DNA from: DASYRM01 sp035646375
Lineage (GTDB): Bacteria; Acidobacteriota; Vicinamibacteria; Vicinamibacterales; UBA2999
Assembly: GCA_035646375.1 (NCBI GenBank)
Contig: DASRPM010000310.1
Span: 1-51,679, forward strand
Length of the DNA: 51,679 bases
Reading direction: 5' to 3'
Made by a program: the position numbers and the translations under genes. The notes beneath the pieces were generated by a model, which saw only the letters and a list, made by a program, of their open reading frames with translations, was not told the origin of the DNA and did no database searches. Numbering within the stretch: the stretch's first letter is position 1; each line of letters begins with the position of its first letter. Positions 22,681 to 30,040 of the stretch are shown piece by piece.

Positions 22681-24815
22681 TGACGCGCCGCATCCCCCAT
22701 CTTGCCGTCGCCGCCGCGCTCGCCGCGTGTCTTGGCGTCATCACATCCGCCCAGCAACAGAGCCAGCAGCAACAGCCGCCGGCGCCCGATCAACCGATCT
22801 TCCGTTCGAGCACGCGCCTGATCGTGACCACGGTCAGCGTGAAGGACAAGGACGGGCGGCCCGTCGAAGGGCTCACCGCGCAGGACTTCGTCATCACCGA
22901 GGACGGACAGCCGCAGGACATCGCGTTCGTGGAGTTCCAGCGGCTCGCCACGGAGGCGGCTCCCACGCTGGAGGCGGCCGCGCCCGCCGCCGCTGCGCCC
23001 GCCGCCCCGGCGGCGCCCGAGGTGGCGTCCGTCACCAATGCCCAGTTTGCCCCGCCCGTGGCGGGGGACACGAAGTATCGCAACAAGCGCCTGCTGATCA
23101 TCTATTTCGACCTGTCGGCGATGCCGATCGGAGATCAGCTGCGGGCCTACCAGGCGGCCACCAAATATGTGACGTCGCAGATGACCACGTCGGACTTGAT
23201 GGCGGTCATGACCTACGAGGGCGGGGCGGTCCGGATCAAGCAGGACTTCACCGCCGATCGCGCCGTCATCCGCAACGTGATCGACGTGCTCGTGTACGGC
23301 GAGGACAAGGACGGCGACGGCGTGCGCGACGAGCCCGATCAGTCCTCGGCCTTCGGCCAGGGCGACGCCGAGTTCAACATCTTCAACACCGATCGTCAGC
23401 TGGCGGCGCTGCAGACCGCCGTCACCATGCTGCGGCCGTTCCCCGAGCAGAAGACGCTCATCTACTTCGGCAGCGGGCTGCGCCTCAACGGCAACGACAA
23501 CACGGCGCAGCTTCGCGCCACGACCAACGCGGCGGTGCGCGCCAACGTCACGATCAATCCGGTGGACGCGCGCGGCCTGGTGGCGCTGTCGCCGCTCGGC
23601 GACGCCACGCAGCGGTCGCCCGGCGGCCAGGCCATGTTCACCGGCCAGATGGCGATGAACGTGTCGAATCAGTTCCAGCGCTCGCAGGACACGCTCTTTG
23701 CCCTGGCCAAGGACACCGGCGGGACGCCGACTTTCGACAACAACGACCTGTCGGCCGGCATCGTCTCGGCCGCGCAGGCGGTGACGAGCTACTACATCAT
23801 CGGCTTCTACAGCACGCACGCGGCCTCCGACGGCAAATTCCGCCGGCTCAAAGTGACGCTGGCCAACGGACGCGAAGGGGAGCTGGCCTATCGCGCGGGC
23901 TACTTCGCGGACAAGGAGTGGGCGCGGCTGAACGGGGTGGAGCGCGAGCGGCAGCTCGAAGAAGCGCTGATGCTCGAGAACCCGGTGACGGACATCACGA
24001 TTGCGATGGAGCTGAACTACTTCCAGCTCAATCGCGCCGAGTACTTCGTGCCGGTGCACGTGAAGATTCCCGGCAGCGAGCTCGCGCTGGCGCGGCGGCG
24101 CGGCGCCCAGCGCACGCTGCTGGACTTCATCGGCGAGGTGAAGGACAACTACGGCATCACCATCCAGAACGTCCGCGACAAGCTCGACATTCCGATCTCG
24201 GATCGCAACGCCACCGAACTGGCGGCGCGGCCGATTCAGTACGAAACCGGCTTCACGCTGCTGCCGGGGCAGTACGTGATCAAGTTCCTGGCGCGCGACG
24301 CGGAAGCCGGGCGCCTGGGCACGTATCAGACCTCGTTCACGATTCCGAATCTCAATCGCGAGGAGGTGCGCCTGCCCATCAGCTCGGTGGTGCTGAGCAG
24401 CCAGCGCGTGCCGTTCGGCGAGGAACTGCACACCGTGAAGAACTCGCTCAGCACCCAGGCGCAGGCCACCAACCCGCTGGTGTTCCAGGGCGAAAAGGTG
24501 GTGCCGAGCGTGACGCGCGTCTTCAGCACGGCCCGGGATCTCTACGTCTACCTGCAGGCCTACGAGCGGGGCGCCACCGAGACGCAGCCGCTGGTCGCGT
24601 TCGTCACCTTCTACAAGGGCGACGTGAAGGCGTTCGAGACGCAGCCCATGCAGGTGACCGAGGGGCTCGACGCGCGGTCCAAGGCCGTGCCGCTGCGCTT
24701 CAGCATTCCGCTCCAGGGCATTGCGCCCGGCCGCTACGACTGTCAGGTGACCGTCCTCGAACCGGGCGGCCGGAAGGCGGCGTTCTGGCGCGCGCCGGTC
24801 GTGCTGATTCCCTGA
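22680..24815 (+). CDS. VWFA-related exported protein (TIGR03436 type)
   Basis: A 711-residue protein with a signal peptide (AVAAALAACLGVITSA) and a Gln-rich stretch. The TIGR03436 opening follows: FRSSTRLIVTTVSVKDKDGRPVEGLTAQDF (about 41-70), then EDGQPQDIAFVEFQ. The von Willebrand A-like domain begins RLLIIYFDLSAM, with D144 as the first MIDAS residue. The second MIDAS Ser is absent (DLSAM), so metal binding may be impaired. YYIIGFYSTHAASDGKFRRLKVTL is the usual end of the VWFA part; the rest is unassigned. The ATG overlaps the receptor stop (TAATG), so the pair is probably an envelope complex. Typical of Acidobacteria; molecular role unknown. Confidence 0.82.
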   Translation: MTRRIPHLAVAAALAACLGVITSAQQQSQQQQPPAPDQPIFRSSTRLIVTTVSVKDKDGRPVEGLTAQDFVITEDGQPQDIAFVEFQRLATEAAPTLEAAAPAAAAPAAPAAPEVASVTNAQFAPPVAGDTKYRNKRLLIIYFDLSAMPIGDQLRAYQAATKYVTSQMTTSDLMAVMTYEGGAVRIKQDFTADRAVIRNVIDVLVYGEDKDGDGVRDEPDQSSAFGQGDAEFNIFNTDRQLAALQTAVTMLRPFPEQKTLIYFGSGLRLNGNDNTAQLRATTNAAVRANVTINPVDARGLVALSPLGDATQRSPGGQAMFTGQMAMNVSNQFQRSQDTLFALAKDTGGTPTFDNNDLSAGIVSAAQAVTSYYIIGFYSTHAASDGKFRRLKVTLANGREGELAYRAGYFADKEWARLNGVERERQLEEALMLENPVTDITIAMELNYFQLNRAEYFVPVHVKIPGSELALARRRGAQRTLLDFIGEVKDNYGITIQNVRDKLDIPISDRNATELAARPIQYETGFTLLPGQYVIKFLARDAEAGRLGTYQTSFTIPNLNREEVRLPISSVVLSSQRVPFGEELHTVKNSLSTQAQATNPLVFQGEKVVPSVTRVFSTARDLYVYLQAYERGATETQPLVAFVTFYKGDVKAFETQPMQVTEGLDARSKAVPLRFSIPLQGIAPGRYDCQVTVLEPGGRKAAFWRAPVVLIP

Positions 24816-24849
24816 GCGCAATCTGACGGGAATCTGAACGCCTCGTCAG

Positions 24850-24878
24850 TAGACTTCTAGGCCGTTCGGCACTAGAAT
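24850..24878 (+). promoter_or_regulatory. Sigma-70-like promoter of the membrane-protein operon
   Basis: TAGACT (24850-24855), 17-base spacer, TAGAAT (24873-24878). The flanking pattern GTAGACTTC-N12-CACTARRAT is the same as at 9724-9752. It would give an 80-base leader before the gene at 24966, in which GCCGAC/GTCGGC and a longer-range GACCGGGTCGG/CCCGACCCCGG pairing compete. Confidence 0.55.
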
Positions 24879-24965
24879 CGCCGACGCATTGACCGGGTCG
24901 GCGAGTCAGTCCTCACTTCGCTCCACGCGCATTCCTTCCGTAGCCCGACCCCGGGACTGAATCCT

Positions 24966-25889
24966 ATGGATACGACGCATCTCCATCTGCTGTTGAACCA
25001 TGTGCCGACGATCGGCTTCATCGTCGCCTTGAGCTTCTTCGTCGCCTCGTTCATCGCGAAGAGCGATCACATCAAGCAGGCCAGCCTGACGCTCATGGTC
25101 GGCATCGCCTTCATTACGATTCCCACCTACGCCACGGGCAACGCGGCGTGGAATGCCATCCAAACCATGGAGGACATGACCCAGTCCGCCGTGGAGACCC
25201 ACGAGGGGGCCGCCTTCCTGGCGTTGGTGGCGATTCAGATCACAGGCGCCCTGGCGTTTCTGGGGCTCTGGTCGATGCGCCGCACGGGCGCGCTCTCCCA
25301 CGCGGCCACCGCCGTGATCTTCATCTTCGGCACCGTGTCGTTCGCGCTGGTGGCGGGCGCCGCCAAGCTGGGCGGCGAGATCCGGCACACGGAGATCCGT
25401 CCGGAGCTGGAGAGCGTGACCGCCATCGGCCCGCTCGCGCGCACCATCGGCAACTACGTGCGCGACACGCCGTGGACGTGGGTAACGGCCGAGACGCTGC
25501 ACTTCGTCGGGCTGACGCTCCTCATCGGCGTGCTGTCGGTGATCAACCTGCGGCTGCTCGGGTTCATGCCGGGGCTGCCGTCGAGGGTGCTGATACGGCT
25601 GCTGCCGTGGGGCATGATCGGCTACGGCATCAACACGTTGACCGGGATGCTGTTCTTCATCGCCGCGCCGCAGCAGTACTTCGACAACCCGTCGTTCTAC
25701 TGGAAGCTGATTTTCCTGATGCTCGCCGGCGCCAACGTCCTCTACTTCACGTTCGATGCGGGCTGGCGCGTGGACACCGGGCGGCCCGCGCCGCAGCTCT
25801 CGAAGTTCCTGGCGGTGTCGGCGCTCTTCCTGTGGGTGGGCGTCATGTATTGGGGCAGCATGCTGCCGTTCATCGGCAACGCCTTCTAG
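24966..25889 (+). CDS. Two-part membrane protein: His-rich N-terminal domain plus DUF6644-like domain
   Basis: A 307-residue polytopic protein. The N-terminal half starts DTTHLHLLLNHVPTIGFIVAL with three His before and in the first membrane segment, then several segments to about residue 140; it resembles DUF2231-like membrane domains. The C-terminal half (about 160-307) has TAETLHFVGLTLLIGVLSVINLRLLGFMPGLP and LTGMLFFIAAPQQYFDNPSF. These match the ESLHF, LRLLGF and LTGICFLSGAPDQYLFNPAF segments of the protein at 6235. It is therefore a fusion of two membrane modules. It begins a three-gene operon with a 38-residue peptide and another relative. Function unknown; the clustered His suggest metal or haem binding. 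Confidence 0.7.
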   Translation: MDTTHLHLLLNHVPTIGFIVALSFFVASFIAKSDHIKQASLTLMVGIAFITIPTYATGNAAWNAIQTMEDMTQSAVETHEGAAFLALVAIQITGALAFLGLWSMRRTGALSHAATAVIFIFGTVSFALVAGAAKLGGEIRHTEIRPELESVTAIGPLARTIGNYVRDTPWTWVTAETLHFVGLTLLIGVLSVINLRLLGFMPGLPSRVLIRLLPWGMIGYGINTLTGMLFFIAAPQQYFDNPSFYWKLIFLMLAGANVLYFTFDAGWRVDTGRPAPQLSKFLAVSALFLWVGVMYWGSMLPFIGNAF

Positions 25890-25915
25890 GCGGAACGTCA
25901 GGACGAGGGGAACCG

Positions 25916-26032
25916 ATGCAGTTGGCTTTTACCGTCGCGTTGGTGGTGCTGTGCGTCACGCTCGTGGCCGTGGCGCTTGGATTCTTCGTGCAGCGGAACG
26001 CCGAACGTCACGATTCCGAGGGGGGCCGCTGA
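25916..26032 (+). CDS. Small single-span membrane protein (38 aa)
   Basis: ATG 25916 with AGGGG eight bases upstream opens MQLAFTVALVVLCVTLVAVA then LGFFVQRNAERHDSEGGR, stop at 26032. One hydrophobic span (residues 3-24) is followed by a short charged tail. It sits between the two DUF6644-like genes with short gaps (26 and 2 bases). Its size, position and ribosome site point to a real small subunit of the same membrane complex. I know no family for it. Confidence 0.62.
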   Translation: MQLAFTVALVVLCVTLVAVALGFFVQRNAERHDSEGGR

Positions 26033-26034
26033 TC

Positions 26035-26526
26035 ATGGCGTTCTTTGAGTGGCTGGAGACGCTGTTCTTCAGCCAGTGGGTTCGCGAGTCGGGATCGCTG
26101 ATGGCGTTTCCCATGTTCCTCTTCTCGCACACGCTCGGCATGTCGATGGTGGCCGGCGGCTCGACGCTCATCAGCTTCGCGTTCCTCGGTTTGTGGCCCA
26201 AGGGAGGAGCCATCAAGCCGCTCGAGCGCCTTTACCCGATGATGTGGTTTGGCTTCGGCGTCAACGCGTTCACCGGCATCGGCCTGTTCTGCGCAGACGC
26301 CACGACGCGCGCCGTCAACCTCGATTTCTGGATCAAACTGGTGTTCGTGGCCGTCGGTGTGGTCGCCCTGGTGCGGATGCGCAAGGTGTTCCGCAACCCC
26401 GTGCTCGACAACGGCCCCGTTCCGCCGGGGGCCAAGACGCTGGCGTGGGTGTCGCTCGTGTGCTGGTTTGGCGCCATCGTCGCCGGCCGCCTGATCGCGT
26501 ACGTCGGACCGGTGGCGGGAGTCTAA
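26035..26526 (+). CDS. Small polytopic membrane protein, DUF6644-like
   Basis: A 163-residue relative of the proteins at 5732 and 6235. WLETLFFSQWVRESGSLMAFPMFLFSHTLGMSMVAGG parallels IETTALSTWLRESPSLWAFPFVLILHTVGLAFLVG at 5732, including the in-membrane His-Thr. VGVVALVRMRKVF and CWFGAIVAGRLIAYVGP close it, as GLGITAGRLLAYTY does there. The start ATG 26035 follows the small-protein stop by two bases and uses GAGGGGGG as ribosome site. The motif WxRES-S-x-AFP is the best fingerprint of this subgroup. Function unknown. Confidence 0.7.
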   Translation: MAFFEWLETLFFSQWVRESGSLMAFPMFLFSHTLGMSMVAGGSTLISFAFLGLWPKGGAIKPLERLYPMMWFGFGVNAFTGIGLFCADATTRAVNLDFWIKLVFVAVGVVALVRMRKVFRNPVLDNGPVPPGAKTLAWVSLVCWFGAIVAGRLIAYVGPVAGV

Positions 26527-26534
26527 GAACCGGC

Positions 26535-26625
26535 GGTCAGGTAGGTCAGGTAGGTCGGGTGTGTCAGGTAGGGAAAGCTCTTACCTACCCGGCCCACCTG
26601 ACCCACCAGACCCACCTGACCTAAC
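26535..26625. repeat. Fold-back array of nonamers (GGTCAGGTA)
   Basis: Left arm GGTCAGGTA, GGTCAGGTA, GGTCGGGTG, TGTCAGGTA; after a 13-base loop the right arm is CCTACCCGG, CCCACCTGA, CCCACCAGA, CCCACCTGA. The two arms are complementary with 9-base periodicity. It lies 8 bases after the stop at 26526 and 22 bases before the receptor promoter. A second such array is at 29926-29986. Confidence 0.75.
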
Positions 26626-26647
26626 CTCCAGCCCCTCAAGTTTCGGC

Positions 26648-26676
26648 TTTACCTCCTACCCCATTGGAGCTATAAG
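26648..26676 (+). promoter_or_regulatory. Sigma-70-like promoter of the second Oar receptor
   Basis: TTTACC (26648-26653), spacer of 17, TATAAG (26671-26676). The leader of about 125 bases contains a TTTCGG-atg-CCGAAA hairpin (26690-26704) and composite repeat copy 2. Confidence 0.6.
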
Positions 26677-26703
26677 CTCACCACCGAGTTTTCGGATGCC
26701 GAA

Positions 26704-26790
26704 AGGCGAGGCGGCGCCTCGGACTGACGAGCAGGCGGGCTCCGCCTCGCCAGGCAGTGTCTACCGGCCCGCCCTCCGGGCGGGCGTCGG
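26704..26790 (+). repeat. Composite hairpin repeat, copy 2
   Basis: Arms GGCGAGGCGG / CCGCCTCGCC, then GGCAGTGTCTAC and the palindrome GGCCCGCCCTCCGGGCGGGC. It ends 8 bases before the GGAGG ribosome site of the Oar receptor gene, inside its transcribed leader. Confidence 0.7.
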
Positions 26791-26808
26791 CATCGAATGG
26801 AGGCGGTC

Positions 26809-29800
26809 GTGCGCATGATCCCCCGGTTGTTCGCGTGGTTCCTCGGCGCCGCGATCGGTGCCGTCCTCCTTCCCTCCGCGGCCTTCGCGCAGGCTACGAT
26901 CGCCGGTCTCGTCCGTGACACGTCGGGCGCGGTGCTGCCCGGCGTCACGGTGGAAGCGGCGAGCAGCGTGCTCATCGAGAAGGCGCGCACGGCCGTGACC
27001 GACAGCAGCGGCCGGTATCAGATCGTCGATCTGCGCGCCGGCAGCTATGTGGTCACCTTCACGCTGCCCGGTTTCTCGACGGTGAAGCGGGAGGGCATCG
27101 AGCTCACCGGCGTGGCCACGGCCTCGGTGAACGCCGACCTCCGCGTGGGCGCGATCGAAGAAACCGTCACCGTCACCGGCGAGACGCCGATCGTGGACGT
27201 CCAGAGCGTGCGCCGCCAGGCCACCATCAGCAGCGAAACGCTCGGCTCGATCCCCACCGCGCGCGGCTACAGCGGCGTGATGCTGCTGGTGCCGGCCATC
27301 CAGACGCAGGGCTCCTCGCCCGCCAACGTGCAGTCCACGCCGGGCATGGTGGTGTTCGGCACGCCGGGCGGCCGCAACGGTAACGAGGGCCGGCTGCAGG
27401 TGGACGGGCTCGGCGTGGGCGCGGCCCGCAACGGCGGTGGCGTGTCGGGCTACAACGCCGACATCGCCAACGCGCAGGAGATCATGTTCACCGTGTCGGC
27501 CGGCCTCGGCGAGGCCGAGGTGTCGGGGCCGACGCTGAGCGTCGTGCCGAAGACCGGCGGCAACAGCGTGCGCGGCTCCGTCTTCCTGGCTGGCGTGGGC
27601 GGGAGCATGGTCGACAGCAACTACACGCCGGAACTGCAGGCCGCCGGGCTGGGGACGCCGGGGCGCCTGTTGAAGCTGTGGGACTTCACCGGAGGCATCG
27701 GCGGCCCAATCAAGAAGGATCGCTTGTGGTACTTCCTGAACCTCCGCAATCAGGGAGCGCACTCGTCGGTGTCGGGCATGCTCGCGAACAAGAACGCCGG
27801 CGACCCCACGAAGTGGACCTACGCAGCCGACGCCACCCGCCAATCGCGCACGGCCGCAAGCTGGTCGGTCGCGAGCCTGCGGCTGACAGCGCAGGCCACC
27901 CCGCGCAACAAGTTCAACGTCTACTGGGACGAGCAGAAGCCGTGCACGGGCGCCACGTACGCGGCCAGCGTCGACGGCTGCCGCACGCAGCCCGAAGGCG
28001 GTGGGTACGTCTACGGCGGCTCGGCGACCGCCGCGCCCGAGACCGCCACCTACGAGAACCGCTTTCAGCGCGTGCAGCAGCTCACGTGGACGTCGCCGCT
28101 CACCAACCGCGTCCTGCTCACCGCCGGCTTCGGCGACTACCTCACGCGGTGGGGCGGCGACGAGATGCCGGGCAACCCGACGCGCAGCCTGGTACGCGTC
28201 ACCGAGCAGTGCGCGCCGTCGTGCGCCGCCAATGGCGGCATCCCCAACCTCACCTACCGCTCGGCGAACTGGGCGTCACACTGGATGGGGCAGCACAACT
28301 GGAACGCGTCGGGCACCTACGTCACCGGCGCGCACAACATGAAGTTCGGGTATCAGGGCACCTTCTACGCCGACGACGAGCAGTACTTCACCAACGACGA
28401 GAAGGTGGCGTACCGCCTCAACAACGGCATCCCGAACCTGATCACGCTGACGCTGCACTCCAACCTGCGCAAGCTGCGCACCCGCTATCACGCGGTCTAC
28501 GCGCAGGAACAGTGGTCGCTCGGCCGCATGACGCTGCAGGGCGCGGTGCGCTTCGATCACGCCTGGAGCTATTCGCCCGAGCAGATCGTCGGTCCGACGC
28601 GCTTCCTGCCGACGCCTATCGTGTTTCCGGTCACCGCGGGCGTCGTGGGCTACAACGACATCTCGCCGCGGCTCGGCCTCGCGTATGACGTGTTCGGCAA
28701 CGGCAAGACGGCGCTCAAAGTGAACCTGGGCCGGTATCTCGACGCCGCCAGCAACAACAACGGCAACTACTCGATCACCAACCCGACGTCGCGCATGGCC
28801 GGCAGCACCGAGCTGGGGCGGCCTCCGGTGACGCGCGGCTGGACCGACAACGGAAATTACATTCCCGACTGCAATCTGAACAGTCCCGACGCCCAGGACA
28901 ACCGGGCGGCGGGCGGGGACTTCTGCGGCGCCATCAGCGACCGCAACTTCGGCACCGCGACGCTGAGCCGCAACTTCGATCCGGAGGCGCTGAAGGGGTG
29001 GGGCGTGCGGCCGGCCGACTGGGAGTTCGGCGTCTCGATCCAGCAGGAGGTGCTGCCGCGCGTGTCGGTGGAGCTCGGGTACTTCCGCCGCTGGCTCGAC
29101 AACTTCTTCGTGGACGACAACCTGGCGACGGTGCCCGCCGACTACACCCAGTTCAGCATCACCGCGCCCAGCGACCCGCGCCTGCCGGGCGGCGGCGGCC
29201 AGACGATCTCGAACCTCTACGACGTGGTGCCGGCCAAGTTCGGGCAGGTCAACGACTACTACACCAAGGCCGAGAACTTCGGCGAGTGGTACCAGCACTA
29301 CAACGGGCTGCTGCTGAACGTCACCGCGCGGCCGGCCAGCGGACTCACCGTGCAGGGCGGCCTGCTCACGGGGCAGACCGTGCGCGACCTGTGCGGCATC
29401 CGCGACGTCAATCCGGAACTGAACTTCGTCACGCCCGCCAATGCCAGCGGTCCGGGCAACGTGTACGCGAGCCCGGTGTTCCCGTACTGCCACACGTCCA
29501 CCGGGTTCACGACGCGCGTGACCGGTCTTGCGGCCTACACGGTGCCGAAGATCGACGTGCTCGTGAGCGGCACCTTCAGGAGCGAGCAGGGCGCGCCGCT
29601 GTCGGCCAATTTCACGGTGACCAACGCGATGGTGTCGGGGCAGCTCGGACGCAATCTCTCGGCGCCGGGCGGCAGCGTGGTGGTGAACCTGATCGAGCCG
29701 GGGACGCTCTATGGCGATCGGTTGAACGAGGTGGACTTCCGGATTGCCAAGATCGTCCGGCTGGGGCGCACGCGCACGAACGTCGGCGTGGACGTCTACA

Positions 29801-29925
29801 ACCTGTTCAACGCCAACCCGGCGCTCACCTACAACCCCGCCTACAGCGCGCTGCTGCCGTTCCCGCGCCCGACGGGCGTGCTGACGCCGCGGTTTGCGAA
29901 GGTATCAGCGCAGATCGACTTCTGA
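26809..29925 (+). CDS. Oar-like TonB-dependent outer-membrane receptor with plug domain
   Basis: A 1038-residue receptor with a signal peptide (RLFAWFLGAAIGAVLLPSAAFA) and a carboxypeptidase-regulatory domain (TIAGLVRDTSGAVLPGVTVEA ... SGRYQIVDLRAGSYVVTFTLPGF). A TonB-box-like EETVTVTGETPIVDVQ precedes a plug (about 120-230; GNEGRLQVDGLGVG), then the barrel to the terminal Phe (FAKVSAQIDF). Unlike the receptor at 19531 it has a recognisable plug and no low-complexity linker. I start at GTG 26809 because GGAGG lies five bases before it; ATG 26797 overlaps that site and ATG 26815 is also possible. Its own promoter lies at 26648. It converges on the molybdenum hydroxylase genes with a nonamer fold-back array between. 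The substrate is unknown. Confidence 0.85.
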   Translation: MRMIPRLFAWFLGAAIGAVLLPSAAFAQATIAGLVRDTSGAVLPGVTVEAASSVLIEKARTAVTDSSGRYQIVDLRAGSYVVTFTLPGFSTVKREGIELTGVATASVNADLRVGAIEETVTVTGETPIVDVQSVRRQATISSETLGSIPTARGYSGVMLLVPAIQTQGSSPANVQSTPGMVVFGTPGGRNGNEGRLQVDGLGVGAARNGGGVSGYNADIANAQEIMFTVSAGLGEAEVSGPTLSVVPKTGGNSVRGSVFLAGVGGSMVDSNYTPELQAAGLGTPGRLLKLWDFTGGIGGPIKKDRLWYFLNLRNQGAHSSVSGMLANKNAGDPTKWTYAADATRQSRTAASWSVASLRLTAQATPRNKFNVYWDEQKPCTGATYAASVDGCRTQPEGGGYVYGGSATAAPETATYENRFQRVQQLTWTSPLTNRVLLTAGFGDYLTRWGGDEMPGNPTRSLVRVTEQCAPSCAANGGIPNLTYRSANWASHWMGQHNWNASGTYVTGAHNMKFGYQGTFYADDEQYFTNDEKVAYRLNNGIPNLITLTLHSNLRKLRTRYHAVYAQEQWSLGRMTLQGAVRFDHAWSYSPEQIVGPTRFLPTPIVFPVTAGVVGYNDISPRLGLAYDVFGNGKTALKVNLGRYLDAASNNNGNYSITNPTSRMAGSTELGRPPVTRGWTDNGNYIPDCNLNSPDAQDNRAAGGDFCGAISDRNFGTATLSRNFDPEALKGWGVRPADWEFGVSIQQEVLPRVSVELGYFRRWLDNFFVDDNLATVPADYTQFSITAPSDPRLPGGGGQTISNLYDVVPAKFGQVNDYYTKAENFGEWYQHYNGLLLNVTARPASGLTVQGGLLTGQTVRDLCGIRDVNPELNFVTPANASGPGNVYASPVFPYCHTSTGFTTRVTGLAAYTVPKIDVLVSGTFRSEQGAPLSANFTVTNAMVSGQLGRNLSAPGGSVVVNLIEPGTLYGDRLNEVDFRIAKIVRLGRTRTNVGVDVYNLFNANPALTYNPAYSALLPFPRPTGVLTPRFAKVSAQIDF

Positions 29926-29986
29926 GTCGGGTGGGTCGGGTGGGTCAGGTAGGTCGGCCCACCTGACCTACCTGGCCTACCTGACC
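29926..29986. repeat. Fold-back array of nonamers between convergent genes
   Basis: GTCGGGTG, GGTCGGGTG, GGTCAGGTA on the left; CCCACCTGA, CCTACCTGG, CCTACCTGA on the right, complementary across a loop of about 6 bases. It begins at the receptor stop codon. As it separates convergent genes it could stop transcription both ways. Confidence 0.75.
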
Positions 29987-30005
29987 AATCGTTACGCGGT
30001 ACGAA

Positions 30006-30040
30006 TGTAGAGGGAGGGCTTCAGACCGCCCTGCAGCTAC
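30006..30040. repeat. TGTAG-edged palindrome, imperfect
   Basis: TGTAG, then AGGGAGGGCT-tc-AGACCGCCCT with two mismatches in the stem, ending in GCAGCTAC. It overlaps the stop codon (30037-30039) of the minus-strand molybdenum hydroxylase gene. Confidence 0.6.

Noticed and set aside
22677..24821. 714-codon minus-strand frame opposite the VWFA gene
   Set aside because: Composition is His/Arg/Ala-rich without any motif; the plus-strand frame has a signal peptide and TIGR03436 features.
26535..26625. CRISPR array
   Set aside because: Units are 9 bases with no spacers and reverse orientation halfway; no cas genes are in the window.
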